Part shown: one piece after another, positions 1 to 13,618 of the stretch
Layout: each line of letters begins with the position of its first letter
Numbering within the stretch: the first letter of the stretch is position 1
From: Oscarella lobularis
Taxonomy: Eukaryota; Porifera; Homoscleromorpha; Homosclerophorida; Oscarellidae
NCBI RefSeq assembly: GCF_947507565.1
Contig: NC_089175.1
Coordinates: 6,065,733 to 6,129,732 of the forward strand
DNA: 64,000 nt
Direction of reading: 5' to 3'
Notes under the pieces: model-generated
Databases searched by the model: none
The model's input: only the letters and a program-made list of their open reading frames with translations
Told to the model about the DNA's origin: nothing
Translations under genes and position numbers: made by a program

Positions 1-3000
1 GTGAACGTTCCGTTACTACACGGAATTGGTAAAGCCGTTCCCTCAGGACAGTGATGACCGATAGTGCAATTAAATTGACTCGGATTCGCGATTTTCTGAC
101 CGGCAGGACAATGATATCCCGCAGCGCAATTTCCCGTCGGTGACGTCAAATTCAAACTGTCGCAATATTTCCCAGCCGAGCACGTGGTGCACTCCGACCA
201 GGCTTTGAGACCTTCTAACGGACTATACGTTCCGCGTGGGCAAGCCGTCGGCTTAGCGGAACCCGTCGGACAAAAGAATCCAGCGGGGCAAACGCGATCC
301 GTTCTCACGCGCGATCCGCCGGGGCAATAGTAGCCCGCCTTGCACGATCCCGTCACGTTGACGAGACCCGGCGTGCCGCAGTAGAATCCCGCTTTGCACG
401 ACGAACACTGCGAGTCGTTCGACAGTCCCACGAGATTGCTGAACGTTCCGATCGGACATAAACTCGGCTCTTCGCTTCCTTCCGGACAGAATCGTCCCGA
501 CGGACAAATATCCGCGTCGTCGCCCTGCGTCGGCGACGTGCTGTTCGCTCGACGTCGGCAGAAGTAGCCGGCCGTGCACGGGAGAGCGGGAGCCGTGAGA
601 CCGGTTAAGTGGCATAGGAAACCGGGATCGCAGTCGCTGCATTGATTTCTTTCGCGTAGTCCCGTCGAGTTGCTGTACGATCCTTCGGGGCAGGGGAAGT
701 CGCGGTAGTGTTTTGTGCGTGACGGGCAGTAGTAGCCGGCTGGGCATACGGATTCGTTCAATTTGACGTAGTCTATCGAATTGTCGCAATAGTAACCAGC
801 GGGACATGTTTTGCAGTCGCCTCGGCCGACTCGGTCTTGATAATAGCCGTCGGCGCATCGCTGAGGTTGACTTGACCCCGCAACGCAGAAATGTCCAACG
901 GGGCAGATGAATTCAGCCGGTTTCGATGTCTCGCTTCCTTCAGGGCAAGAGTACCCAACCGCGCAATTACCTGACGTCGTCGTGGCGTTGTACTCGTCGC
1001 AAAAGTGTCCTGGATCGCATTGTACGCAATCGCTCACATCCTGATTATACAGATCGGGAGAATAGGTGCCAGGTGGACACGGCTGAGCGACAGCGGTCGC
1101 ATTCCCGCAATAGAAACCAGCCGGACAAGGCGACCCCGTCACGTAATCAACCGGCGTTGCGGACGAAGATTTTCCAAAGCAAACGTATCCAGCACTGCAG
1201 TCGCCCGTTGGCACGGAAAGTTCAGCAAATTGACAAAACTGACCGCCGGGACACGGAATCGGCGCCCCGGAGCCTTCGGGGCAGTAATACCCGGGCGAAC
1301 AACGACCGCCGTCGGTCGTCGTATTCGGCGACGACGACCCGGACGTGCAATACCAGCCTTTCGAGCAATTTCCCGACGGAGCGGCGAGTCCTGATTGATC
1401 GCAATATTTTCCGGGCGAACATGGAACGCATCCGGAAGCGTTCGTCTGTTTTTCGGAGGGATTGAACGTACCTTCGGGACAGCTGAATTGAATATCATAT
1501 TCGGTTCCGTCAGGGCAATAGTGACCCTTCGGACACGGACGACTTTGGAATTCGGTTGAATTGGCGAGACAGTAGTATCCAGACGGACACGTTTTGCATT
1601 GAGATTGACGCTTGAGATCGTTGTACGTTCCAGGTTCGCAGCCAATGGGAGTCGATGAGCTCGCGGGGCAGTAGTGACCCTCGGGACACTCGCCACCTAT
1701 TCCTGTATAGTCACCAAGTCTGTAGCATTGATCGCTGCTGGAATTCGAAGACCCGTTCGCATTTTCATACGGTGTCGGATTAGGTCTGTCGACGCCTGAC
1801 GTGCAATAATAGCCCGGATCGCAGTTGCCGTCCGGCGAACTAAGACCGGCGACCTGACACACTCTTCCGCCGTCGCAATCCGTGCACTCGTCTCTCGCAC
1901 CGAGTCCGAGACGAGGATTATACGTTCCCGCTGGACACAACTTCCAGTCTAATCCAGTCCCAGCCGGACAGTAACGTCCCTTCGGACACGGCTGATAAGC
2001 GAGCGAAGCGTTTTCTGGCGTGACGGGGAGACAATAGAATCCGGCCGGGCATTCCTCGCATAGCGACTGTTGCGTGCGATTCGTGAACGTTCCAGCGGCG
2101 CACGCCTGCTCCACGGCCGAGCCCGTCGGACAATGCATCCCAATGCGGCAAACTCCGTCGACGGGCTGTCGACTCGAGCTTCCTTCCACGCAGAAGAATC
2201 CCTCCGCGCATAGCCCTGTAACGTTCGCTTGGCCTTTCTTGTCGCAATAGAAACCGGCGAGACAGAGTCGGCAGTCGGCAACGCTTTCGCTTCGCACGTC
2301 GGGATTGTACGTGCCTTCGTCGCAGGCAGTCGGATCGGCAGAACCTTCGGGGCAATAGTGACCCGTCGAGCAATCTTTCCAGCGCGAATGAGTCGCTCCC
2401 GTGTCGCAATAATAACCGGCTTCGCATAATCCCGTCTCGTTGCTTAATCCGTATTGACTGCAATAGTATCCGCCGGTGCAATTCAAACACTCGTCTAAAG
2501 CTTTGATGCCTTTCGACGGATTAAACGTGCCGGGAGTACACTGATACGGCTCCACCGTTCCTTCGGGACAATAACGCCCCACGGGGCATACGTCGGCGTT
2601 GTTTCCTTCGCGAGGAGTCGGCGATTTGGCTCCGAATTTGCAGAAAAAGCCGGCATGACAAAGTCCAATAGGTTCGACGAGTCCACTCCCGTTGCAGTGT
2701 TTTCCGGGACTGCATTGCCAGCAGTGATCGACGTCGTATCTCTGCGTCTGATTTCCAAACGTTCCGCGCGGACAGGCGAACTGCGTCGCGTACTCCGTCC
2801 CGTTGGGGCAATAGAATCCAATAGGGCATACTTCGGGAGGCGAATATGGTATAATCGTTCCGTTATTTTCCGCCGGAATCGTATTGTCGCAGTAGAAACC
2901 GGCCGGACACGGATCGCACGAGCTTTGCGTTTCTTCGTCTTGATACGTACCCGAAGCACAGCGACTTGGCGACGAACTGCCTTCCTCGCAGAAATAACCG

Positions 3001-6000
3001 CGAGGACATTTGATCTGTCTCGAACTATTGGATCCTATGGGGCAGTAATAGCCCGCTTCACACAACGCAGTCGGCGTCGCGAGACCGTCAATGTCGCAGA
3101 ATTCTCCCGAAGGACAAGCGTCGCAGTCTGATCTCTCCGTGTTTCCGATGTTGTCGGAAGCAGTTCCTTCAGGACACAGTTTCGGCGTCGAACTTCCCAG
3201 CGGGCAATAGCGGCCTCGAGGACATATATTTCCCGTTATTCCGTCCGTTGGATTCGGTACCGAAGCGCCGAGCACGCAAAAGTATCCCGCGCGGCAACGA
3301 TTCGTCGGCGCTTCCAAGCCATCGGTAATGCAGTAGTATCCTGGATCGCACGCGGTTTCGTCGCTCGATCCGCGCGGACAGTACGTTCCGTTTCGACAGC
3401 GCGACCCGCCTTCTGTATCGAGATCGTAGGGATTCGAAACGACGGCTGCGCTGCGACAGAAGTGCCCAGCATCGCACAATCCCGCCGTCGCGTTCATTCC
3501 GTCTTGATCGCAATATTCGCCGGCTGAGCACGGACGACAATCCAACGCAGACTGACCGAATAAACGAGGATTGAACGTGCCGCGAGGACAGGCAAACTCA
3601 CGATCGTACGTCGTTGCAATTGGGCAAAAATATCCAGCAGGGCACGGATAGCTCGTAAAATTGACGGCACCGGTTGGACAGTAATATCCCGCCGGACATA
3701 CTTTACATTCGGCCAAGCCCTCTTCGTCGGAATAATTTCCAGCGGGACACGGCATCGGTTCCGTCGTGCCGACAGGGCAATAATGTCCGACAGGGCAAAT
3801 TCCAGCGTCGCCGATCGGACGACCGTCGTACTGAACACAATCGTCTTCAGGAGGTGACGTCGGAGGTGACGTCGGAGGTGACGTCGTCGCCGTCACATTC
3901 GTGGGATTTTCCGTAGCATTCGCCGAAACGTTCGCCGTAGTCGGAATTACCGTAGAATTCACCGTCGAAACGTTCGTCGGTGACGCCGTCGTCATGGGAA
4001 CAGACGTGGTCGTCGGAGAAGCCGTCGTCGGTAAGGATTTCGTAGGCTGCGCTCTGTCGGCACCATAACGACAGAAAAATCCCGCGTCGCATAACCCAGT
4101 GGGATCGGATAAACCCTCCTCGGCGCAATAGTGTCCTCCCAAGCACGCCTTACACGACGTGATGTTCGAAGCGCCTTCGTGATCGTTGAACGTCCCCTTG
4201 GGACACGGCTGAAAATCGTTACCCGTTCCTTCCGGACAGTAGTGACCCTTGGGGCATAGTCTCGGCTCTTGAAGCGCATCAGTGCAATAGAAACCGGGCG
4301 CACAAGTAATACACGCCGGTTGTCGCATGTCCGGTTGGTATTCGCCGTGTCGACACGGCAACGGCTCCGGGGTCCCCTCAGGACAAAAATGTCCGCGAGG
4401 ACACGGATTCGATATCGGTTGCGAGACGTTCGTTCGTACGGGGCAATAGTATCCGGCGAGGCAAAATCCGCTCGGTTCCGTGAGTCCCGTACCGATGCAA
4501 AATCGACCGGCTAGACACGGCGTGCAATCGCTTTCCCTTTTCAAGCCTGACGTGTTTGAAAACGTTCCGTTTGAGCACGGTACGGGTAGATCGCTTCCGC
4601 GTGGGCAATACGAACCGGCGGGACATTCTAACCATTCTGCTACCGATGCTTTGGATCCGTTCGGACAATAGTATCCCGCCGCGCAAACGTCTGTGTAATT
4701 GTCGAGGCCTTGTTGAGCGCAATATTTCCCTGGCGGACAATCGAGGCACTCCGAAGCGGCTCTTAGTCCCAATCCTGGATTGTAGGTGCCGACTGGACAC
4801 GGCGTTTCCGCCGGTGATCCTGCCGGACAATAGTTTCCGGCACGACATCGTCGATTCGACGGCGCGGAGACCGTTTGTCGAATTGGGCAGTAGAATCCTG
4901 CAGCGCACTCGCCTTCCGGTGCTTCCAAGCCCGGTTGACCGCAGAAGAAACCCGCCGTACAAGCGCTGCACTGCGACGCCGACGTCAAGCCGGTGAGACC
5001 ATTGAAACGGCCGACAGCACACGGGAATTGCGTCGCGTAGCGCGTGCCCGCCGGACAGTAGTAGCCGCGAATGCAACTGTAGTTTCCATAATGTTCGATC
5101 GGTTCTAAGGAGTTGTCGCAATAGTATCCAGCCGGACACTTTACGCACGCGCTCTGCCCGGTTTGATTTTGATACTGACCCGACGGACAGCGCACCGGTT
5201 CGGCCGATTGTTGCGGGCAAAAATGACCGACGGGACACGGGAATTCGTTCGGCGCTCTCTCGCTCTGTCCGGCCGGGCAATAGAAGCCGGCGTCGCACGG
5301 GCCATCGGGACCAACGTTGCCGCTTCCGGCGCAATAGAAACCGCGCGTGCACGCGTGACACGACGTCTCGTCGCGATAGCCGGTGTCGTTGCCGAACGTT
5401 CCGTTGGGGCAGAGTCGATCCACGCCGCTGCCTTCGAGACAGTACGATCCAGCGGGGCAGATCACTTGGAGCGGACTCGACGATCCGAGAGGACAATAAT
5501 ACCCCGCTGAGCAATTTCCCGTTGGCTGCGAGTTTCCAAATCCGGCGCAATACTTCCCAGGATCGCAGTTGATTTGCACGGAACTTCGAGGCGGGCAGTA
5601 GAATCCGGGTCGGCACGTTCTCGTCGGCGGCGAAGGCGACGTTTCGCCTCCAGTGCAGAAAACGCCGCCAGGGCAAATTCCAGTTGGAAAAACGAGTCCC
5701 TTAGTTTGACAGTAGTAGCCACTCGTACAGGAGACGCAATCGCTTGAAGATTTCGCTTTCGATACGTTGTTAAACGTTCCTGCAGGACACGGGAATTCCA
5801 TCGAATAGTTCGTTCCGACGGGGCAATAGTATCCAGCCGGGCACGGGAATTCAAATGGATCAATAGTCTGTCCGGTGCAGTAAAACCCGGCCGGACAATC
5901 GGTGCAGTTCTCGCTGCCCGAACGATTTGCGTACGTTTTCGCTGGACACGGTATAGGTAAAGACGATCCTTCGGGGCAGTGAAAACCGGGCGGACAAAGA

Positions 6001-9000
6001 CCGCCGTAGCTGACGTTCCGCGTGAGAATTTCCCGACTTCCGTTGACGGAAAACGTCACGTCGCCGGGCCGCTCTTCGGGCGATCCTTCGCTGCAAAACC
6101 ATCCAGGGGAACAGAAACCGGTCGGCGTTTCTTGATTACCGGCGGCGCAGTATTCGCCGCTCTCACACGCGACGCAATCGTCGACGCTTTCCGCTTTGAG
6201 AGACGGTTGATAAAAGCCGGGCGAACACGGCTGCGGACTCTCGCTTCCCTCCGGGCAATAATACCCAGGCGGACACGGACCGTATTTATCGATTTCATCC
6301 GGCGGCTGAGCTGAGCGAGCGTTTTCTCGACACCAATATCCAGCAGCACATTTCCCCGTCGTATTCGAAGCTCCTAGTACGGCGCAGTATTCTCCAGCTG
6401 GACAAGGCGAACAGTCGGACACATCAACGAGTCCTTCTCGACTTCCGAACGTTCCTCTAGGACACGGCTCGTAGTTGGCGCCCGTTCCGACGCCGCAGTA
6501 GAACCCGATTGGACACGGTTGCGGCTGGACGAAATCGGCGGTGCAATAAAACGAAGCCGGGCACGTGAAACACGACGACTGACCCGTGCTGTTCGCAAAC
6601 GATCCCGCCGCGCAAACGGTCGGTGACGACGCGCCCACTTGGCAGAAGTGTCCCAGCGGGCAAATGCTACCTTGAACGCTATTCAACGGCCGACTCGTCT
6701 TGGAGCCCAACACGCAATAGAAACCGGCGTCGCACAAAGGCAATTCCAACTCTTTGCTCATATTCGATCGAGGGCAATAGTGACCGGGTGAACACTGCAA
6801 ACACTGCGATCCGTTTCGCAAGCTAAACGCCTCCGAAAACGTCCCCGGTGGACAGGGGACTTCGAACTCGGTCCCGTTCGGGCAAAAGTGACCGGGACTG
6901 CATAAATTGTTATCGCCCGGCCCAATAGGAGTCGGCGTATCCGATCTCAAACGACATATATGACCGCCGAAGCAGTTCCCCTCAGGAAACGTCGATCCGC
7001 CACTTCGGCAAAATTTCCCAGCCGGACAAGCGGTGCAATTATCCTCGCTCACAAGCAGCGTTATATTGCTAAACGTCCCCGGCGGACAACGCTGCGGCTC
7101 TTCGGTTCCAACGGGGCAATAGTGACCAGACGGACATTTCTTCGGCGTATCCATGCCGACGTCGTCGCAGTAGTGCCCTTCGGGACACGTCAAACATTTC
7201 GAAGCGTTCCAGAACGGATTATACGTTCCAAAAGCGCATTTGACCTGATTGGCCGATCCCGTCGGCGCAAAGAAGCCCGGTTCGGCGGGATGTTGTCGCG
7301 CCGTTTTCGCGCCGCCCGTGCAGAAGAATCCCGGATCGCACGGCCCGCTGGGCTCCGGTCCGCGCGCGTCGGCGCAGAAGAAACCGGGCGTGCAATCGAA
7401 ACAGTCAAAAAAGTCGACAGATTCGGAATTATTATTAAAAGTTCCCGGTGGGCACGGCTTGCTTCGAAACGAGCCGAGCGGACAATAGCCGCCGCGCGGA
7501 CACACTTCGCCGGTCGCGCCGTCAGTTGGAGTCGACGTCGAAGCGCCGCCGTAGCACAAATATCCCGGATCGCACGGTCCGCGCGGACCCGGAAGTCCCG
7601 TCGAGTCGCAATAGCGACCGGGATCGCATAGCGTGCAATTCTCGATGTAATGCAAGCCGGAGGAATTGCCGTACGTTCCCTTGGGACACGGCGACGGGTC
7701 GCCGGAGCCGGGCGGACAATAGAAACCGATGGGGCACGTTTGCGGAGTCTCCGTGCCGTTGCGACAGAAACTACCCACGGGACACGTATCGCAATCGGAG
7801 ACGAAGCGAGCCGCGGACGTGGCGCGGAACGTTCCCGCGGGACACGCCACTTGCTCGGGTCCATACGATCCAATAATCAAGTTCGATTGCCCGTTCGTGA
7901 TATTCGTCGGACAGAAGTAGCCCGGACTGCACGGCCCCGAAACGGTCGTCGAATTCAATAAGCAATAGAATCCCTCCGTGCACGGATGACACCCGGAAAT
8001 GAACTCTTCTCCCGTATCGGGATTAAATGTTCCGACGGGGCACGGCACTTCTTCGGGAGTCGCTTCGGGGCAATAGAATCCCGTTCGACAAGGAGTCGCG
8101 TCGTCGACTGACGTCAGCCCGGCTTTGCAGTATTCTCCACCAGGACATCTCTTCGTCGTATTCAAGTCAGTTTCAGTTGTCGTGTTCGAGTCGCAGTAGT
8201 GTCCAGCTAAACATTCGAGACACACTTCTTGCTTGGGAGGCGTATATAGTCCGAGACCGCATTCCTCTGGCGTTATAGTGCCCTTAGCGCAGAAATGCCC
8301 CGCTAAGCAATCGAGACAATCCGACTGATTTCCCGCCGGCGTTCCAACGGTTACCCCGTACGTCGTCACGTTTCCAGTTACGATCACTTCGGCACCGTAC
8401 GGCATATACGTTCCCGCCGGACAGTAAATCGGCTCGACGGTCCCCTCCTCGCAGAAATTCCCCAACGTGCAATCGAGACAATCCAATATCGACGACTTTC
8501 CGAAATCCGGATTGAACTTCCGCGCCGGACACGGAAACTCGTACGCAAGACGCGTCCCCGCCGGACAATAATGCCCGGGCCGGCAAATCGCCGTCGGCGC
8601 GGCGCCGCCTCCGTCGCAATACCGCGTCGCCGGACACGTGGTGCAATCGTCCTGCGATGTCAGATTCGAACGCGGTGAAAACGTTCCCGGGGCGCAGGGA
8701 AAACGATCGGGCGACGGCGTACCGGCGGGACAATAGTGCCCCGGCGCGCAATCGAGCCACACGGACACGGTCAATCCCGTGGCCCACGTGCACGCTTTCC
8801 CCGGCGGACAGATCGTGCATTCTTCGGCGGCGGTTAGACTTCGCGAGCCGGTGTACGTCCCCGGAGGGCAGGGATACTGCGACGACGACACGGTGCCGTT
8901 CGGACAGTAGTGACCCTCGTCGCACGGCACCGTGACGACGGTCTGATTCGATTCGGGACAAGCGAAACCGGGCGTGCACGTTATGCAATTGAAAACGTGT

Positions 9001-12000
9001 CCCGTGCCGCCGTGGGGATTGTACGTGCCGGGCGGACACGGAACGGGCGCCGTCGACGGTCGCGTCGCCGAGCCGTCGGGACAGTAGAAACCGGGCGGGC
9101 AAATCGTGCACTCGGAGTTCGATTCTAAACCGGTTGGAGTCGTTTCGTTGACGCGATAGATGTATTTGCCGTAGAAGCCGAGCGGACAGGCGTGCTGCGT
9201 GCCGTCGCCCGTTTTCTCGGGGCAGAAAAATCCTTCAGGGCAGACGATCGGATCAGTCGTTCCCAGGGGACAGTAGAATCGCGCCGGACACGCCGTGCAG
9301 GCGCTCTCCAACGCCGTTTGAGTCGCGTCGGGGTTATACGTACCGGGGGGACATGGGAATTCGGTTGGAGATCGCGTTCCAGGTGGGCAATAGTATCCCC
9401 GCCTGCAGGGATTTTGGAATGGATCGATGACTCCCTCGCCTTCGCAGTAGTATCCCGCTAGGCAGACGAGACACGCTTCTGGGCCCGTGCGTTGCACGCC
9501 CGTCGCGTTTCCTTCGGTGACGTTGTTATATGTTCCCGCTGGGCACGGGTGACGCGTTTCGCCGTCGCACCAGCCGCCTGCTTCGCATTCGGCGCCCTTG
9601 GGAGTCGGCGACGTCGAGCCGGCGACGCAGATGAAGCCGGGCGAGCACGGCTGGCACGTCGTGCTGCCGTTCGAAGAATAGAAACCGGGAGGACATTCAA
9701 TAGGCGAATCTTTAGAAAATATATAAATAAATATTTATTATTATTAATTATTTATTTTTGTCTTACTTCCTGCGATTGGGCAGCGAGAGCCGGCCGGACA
9801 AGACTTGCATTGAGTTGCGCCGGCATCGCTGTACGTTCCAATAGGACATGCGCGCTCGCCTTCATTTCTCAACGGGCAAAAGTATCCGGCCCGACATTGC
9901 TCGCAATCCGGAGAACTCCCAAGAGAATAAAACCCATTTTCACAAGCAACCCTAAGAGAAAACAAAATCATTATATAAGGAAATAATTCTATTATTATCC
10001 CCCTTACGGTTCGACGTCAGATACTGGACATTCGTGACCAGCTGGACATGCGAAGCACGCCGATTGATTTCCCAACGAGTAGTATCCTTCAGAGCACGCA
10101 ATTTCTGACCCGGTCACCGTAGGACACTCGAAACCGGCTCGACATTCCGTGCAACGCGTCGCCGCGGCCGCCGATATCGAGCCAGGAGCGCATGCAATCA
10201 CGACGTCACTGTCTTTGTAAGGACACCGAAAACCGGCGGGACACTGCGTGCACGTCGTCGCTCGACCCGTGCTATAGTGCCCAGATTGGCACTCGGCGTT
10301 GCCCGAGCCGTCGGCGTGCGGGCACGCCATGCCAGCGGGACACGGCGTGCACGACGTTTGATTGGGCTGGTTAGCATACGTTCCCGGTTCGCAGTCAATA
10401 ACAGTAGCAGATCTGGAAAAAATACATTATTGATTATAATTATTTATTGATTTTTTTCTTCTTACCTTGTGTCAGTGCAGTGTTTTCCCAACGGGCAAGC
10501 CGTGCACACTTGTTGTCTTCCCACTGAGTATGTTCCAGGTTGGCAGTGTACGACAGCTGTCGAGTCTTTTGATGATGGGCACGCCATCCCCGGCTGGCAC
10601 TCGATGCACGCCGTCATGCCGGCGTCGCTGTAGTGGCCAGGATCGCACGGAGTGGGCGCTTCCGCGTTCGAGGCGCACGCCGATCCGGCGGGACATTCGG
10701 TGCAATTCGTCGCTCGGCCGAGACTATAGAAGCCGGGCGAACACTCGAAAGGCGGAGACGACGGCGAGACGCATTGAAATCCGGGAGGACAGTCAATACA
10801 GCTACTTTGATTTCCAAGAGAATATTGTCCTAAGGGACACTCTACTGGAGCCAAGGCGGGATTAGCGCAGCTAAATCCGCTGGGACAAGGTGCACATAGC
10901 CCCGCCCCCGCTGACGAATAGAACCCCGAGGAACACGCACTCGGACCGTCGTACGGAGACGGACACTGACTTCCCGCTGGACATTCCGTACAAATATGGT
11001 CGCCTAGGCGACTGTAATGTCCCGGATCGCAGGCTCGAGGTTCCTCGCTTGGAGTCGGACATTCGAATCCGGCCGGACACGCGAGACACGACGTCGCGCC
11101 GTAGCCGGAATGCGTTCCGGGAGGACATTGTTGCGGAAGGGATGCGGGGTCGGGGCAGAAGTATCCGGGAGTGCAGTTTCGGCATTGGAGATTGACGCCG
11201 CGTTCGATCCACGTGCCGTTTCCGCACGCGACGCCGACGCCGATGCGCGGATCGACGCACGTTTGCCCGGCGGGGCAGAGAACGCATAAGCCGCGCGACG
11301 GCCCGCTGAGCATTCCTTGGGGACAGAGACTGCAGTTGGAGGCGGCCCCGGGGGAGTGGTATCCTTCGGGGCACGGAATCGGTTCCACGGATGGATTGTA
11401 GCATTGGTGGCCCGCCGGGCAGGGAAGGCAGGCCGCGGCGCCTTCGCGACTGAACGTGCCTTGGTTGCACGACGTACAGGAGCCTTGTCCGAGGAGACTC
11501 GACGTTCCACGCGGGCAGAAAATCGACTCGTTGCGACGCTGGCAATCGTGACCGGCTTCACAAGAAACACAAGATTTCTGACCTAAATAAATTAAAGAAT
11601 ACCAATTATAATTTATTGATTGATTGATTAAATATTTTTTGAATTTTTACCTGTTGTATTTGTGTACTGTCCCTCTGGGCATCGTATCGGATCCTGATAC
11701 GCCGTTGGACAGTGATATCCCGTCGGGCAATCGGCGCACTGTATCGATCCCGCGTACGAGTATCTTCCCTCCTGGCAGTCGATTGGCTGTCTCGTCGTCG
11801 CCGTCGGACAACGACGACCGGCGGGACATCGAGTGCAATTTCCCTGGCCCGTGAGCGAATAGGAGCCGGCTGGGCATTCCTTGGGATCGTTCGCTGGATC
11901 GGCGCAGTAGAATCCCGCTGGACAAATAGCGCACTCGGTCGATCCCGTCGTATTGGCATAAAAACCTTATATGGAACGCTGATCGATGCGTACGCCTCTC

Positions 12001-12652
12001 GCGAATCGATTTTTCTTACCGACGTCGCATGGGATTGGAAGGCTGAAGGTGACGGGACACCGATTTCCCTTGGGGCACGGTTCGCACGCGATCGATCCCG
12101 TCGTATTGACGGCGTATTCGCCCGTTTGGCATTCTTCCGGTTCGCTCGTGCCGTCGGTGGGACACGCGAAGCCCGACGGACACGCGGAGCACGCCGCGGA
12201 AGCCGGAAAACGAGCGAACGTGCCCGCAACGCATTTCTATCGAGTGCGCGCGCGCGATGAGAGAAAAAATGATAGAAATTCGTTAATTACCTGGCAAGCA
12301 AATGCGTTCGATTGGCCTGTTAGTGCGTTGAATGTGCCGTTCGGGCACGAACGAGGCGCTTGTGATCCACCGAAGCAACTTTGGAAAAAAAATTAGAACT
12401 AATGCAGAAAACACGGAAATTTACTCACTAAAATCCCACTCGACATTCGAGGCAGACTCCTCTGTCGTCGAAATATTGTCCCGTCGTACAATTCGAAGCC
12501 GTACATGAGTTAGCTAAAGAGAAGACGTCCCTGTCTAGCCCCGGGGGCGTGACAGGCTTCTCACCTTCCGCTCTCGTCGCCAGTAAACAAACGAGCCAAA
12601 ATCCGAGCAACAGGCGCGAACCCCATGCGCCTGTAGCTTCTTTGGAACCCAT
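1..12652 (-). CDS. Giant cysteine-rich GCC2/GCC3 (ephrin-receptor-like) repeat protein, 3' end outside window
   Basis: Start ATG at 12,652 follows an upstream in-frame run without signal character; the first residues (MGSKEATGAWGSRLLLGFWL, then VCLLATRAEG) form a signal peptide. Exons: 12,429-12,652; 12,291-12,378; 12,020-12,236; 11,651-11,965; 10,466-11,582; 10,008-10,412; 9,767-9,951; then 1-9,709 as one open exon. Phases agree at every junction, giving about 4,086 residues in the window. The protein is a chain of units of about 55 residues of the form C-x-P-G-x-Y-S-(x)n-C-x-x-C-P-A-G-x-x-C-P, the Ephrin_rec_like/GCC2_GCC3 signature also seen in SCUBE and in large surface proteins of simple animals and protists. 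No membrane helix is seen in the window. Function unknown; an extracellular structural, adhesive or recognition role is inferred from signal peptide plus disulphide-rich repeats. Every other open frame across this exon is a shadow. Confidence 0.9.
3849..4052 (-). other. Mucin-like Ser/Thr/Pro linker inside the giant repeat protein
   Basis: Here the cysteine pattern stops for about 65 residues and the same frame encodes a Thr/Ser/Pro/Val/Ala stretch with several N-x-S/T sequons (NVS, NST, NAT, NVT) and three PPTS repeats. The PPTS repeats come from a 12-bp DNA tandem repeat (gaggtgacgtcg, three copies near 3,850-3,886). It separates two long blocks of cysteine-rich repeats and probably acts as a glycosylated spacer. 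Confidence 0.8.
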
Positions 12653-13618
12653 TTGCACGGAGAAGTCCTTTCGAGAGAACGCTCTTCCTCGATTTCGCTT
12701 CTGCGCTCTCGGACTCTCGCGAGACGACGCCTCGTCTCTTCTACCGGCTCGATTCTGCTTCGAACAGGCGAAGCGATTGTTGGACAACAAAAGAGACTAT
12801 CGAGACGAAGGCAAAATTTCCACCCGATCGACACGCGTTCGATTTGCTGATCCGGGCGCGTTTCGCACGTAGCGTGCGGTCTGTCGGCGCGTTGCGCCGC
12901 AACAGCTGGACATAATATTTGCGCGGGCTATTTTTGTCGCGGTGTGACTTCGCAACGCAAGCAAAGCCGACGCGCAGGGGACAAAAAGGAAGCCTTGATG
13001 GGGGCCGCTTGCGTTCGGATCGGCCGGCAAAGAGGGTTTACCTGCAAAAAATCATTAATTTTTTCTGTCACGTTACGTATGTGCGATGTGGACGTAGAAG
13101 ATTGAACTGGAGTTCTGAACGAAAGAATTTTGTGGCAACTTTAGTATCCGGCTTTCAGCTTTCACAAACGAGCAAACACAGCGAACACAAAAAAGTCAGC
13201 GTCCAACACAAAAAGAAAAAAAGACCAGTCAACGATTCGAGCCCACATAAGCCGGGGCAAAACAGCGATTGCAGATAACACACGCAATCGCACAAAGAGA
13301 AAGAACACGACTGACACTTTCGCGAGAGAAGAAACAAGGGGGAAACACACACACCTAAGAAACTACACTATAGTAACAGAGGGAAGACGAAAGACGCGAT
13401 CGTGCCAGCCAGCCCAGAAAAAACCGGACTCAAACAAAAAAAAGAGGGAGACTCAGTAGAAGATAAGCGAGGAAAAGATCGTGAAATAAGAGGCCATGCA
13501 CAGCATACTGGAGGGGGTAGGGAGACTAGCCTCGTTGCGAGGCCACAACGAATCGTTTCACATACGTAAACACAGTAAAAAAAATATATATACAGACCCC
13601 CTTTCGTGGCGAACGCCT
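12653..13618. other. Intergenic: 5' flank of giant gene and 3' flank of DDX6
   Basis: About 1 kb between the start of the giant repeat gene and the stop of the helicase gene, both on the minus strand. It holds the presumed promoter and leader of the giant gene (GC-rich nearest 12,650-13,040) and an A-rich stretch (13,190-13,330) next to the helicase 3' end. No domain-bearing frame was recognised. Confidence 0.5.

Noticed and set aside
253-9461. Dozens of arginine- and serine-rich open frames on both strands across the first 9.7 kb
   Set aside because: They are out-of-frame readings of the giant repeat exon: their phases differ from the frame that carries the regular cysteine pattern, and their biased composition follows from that exon's codons.
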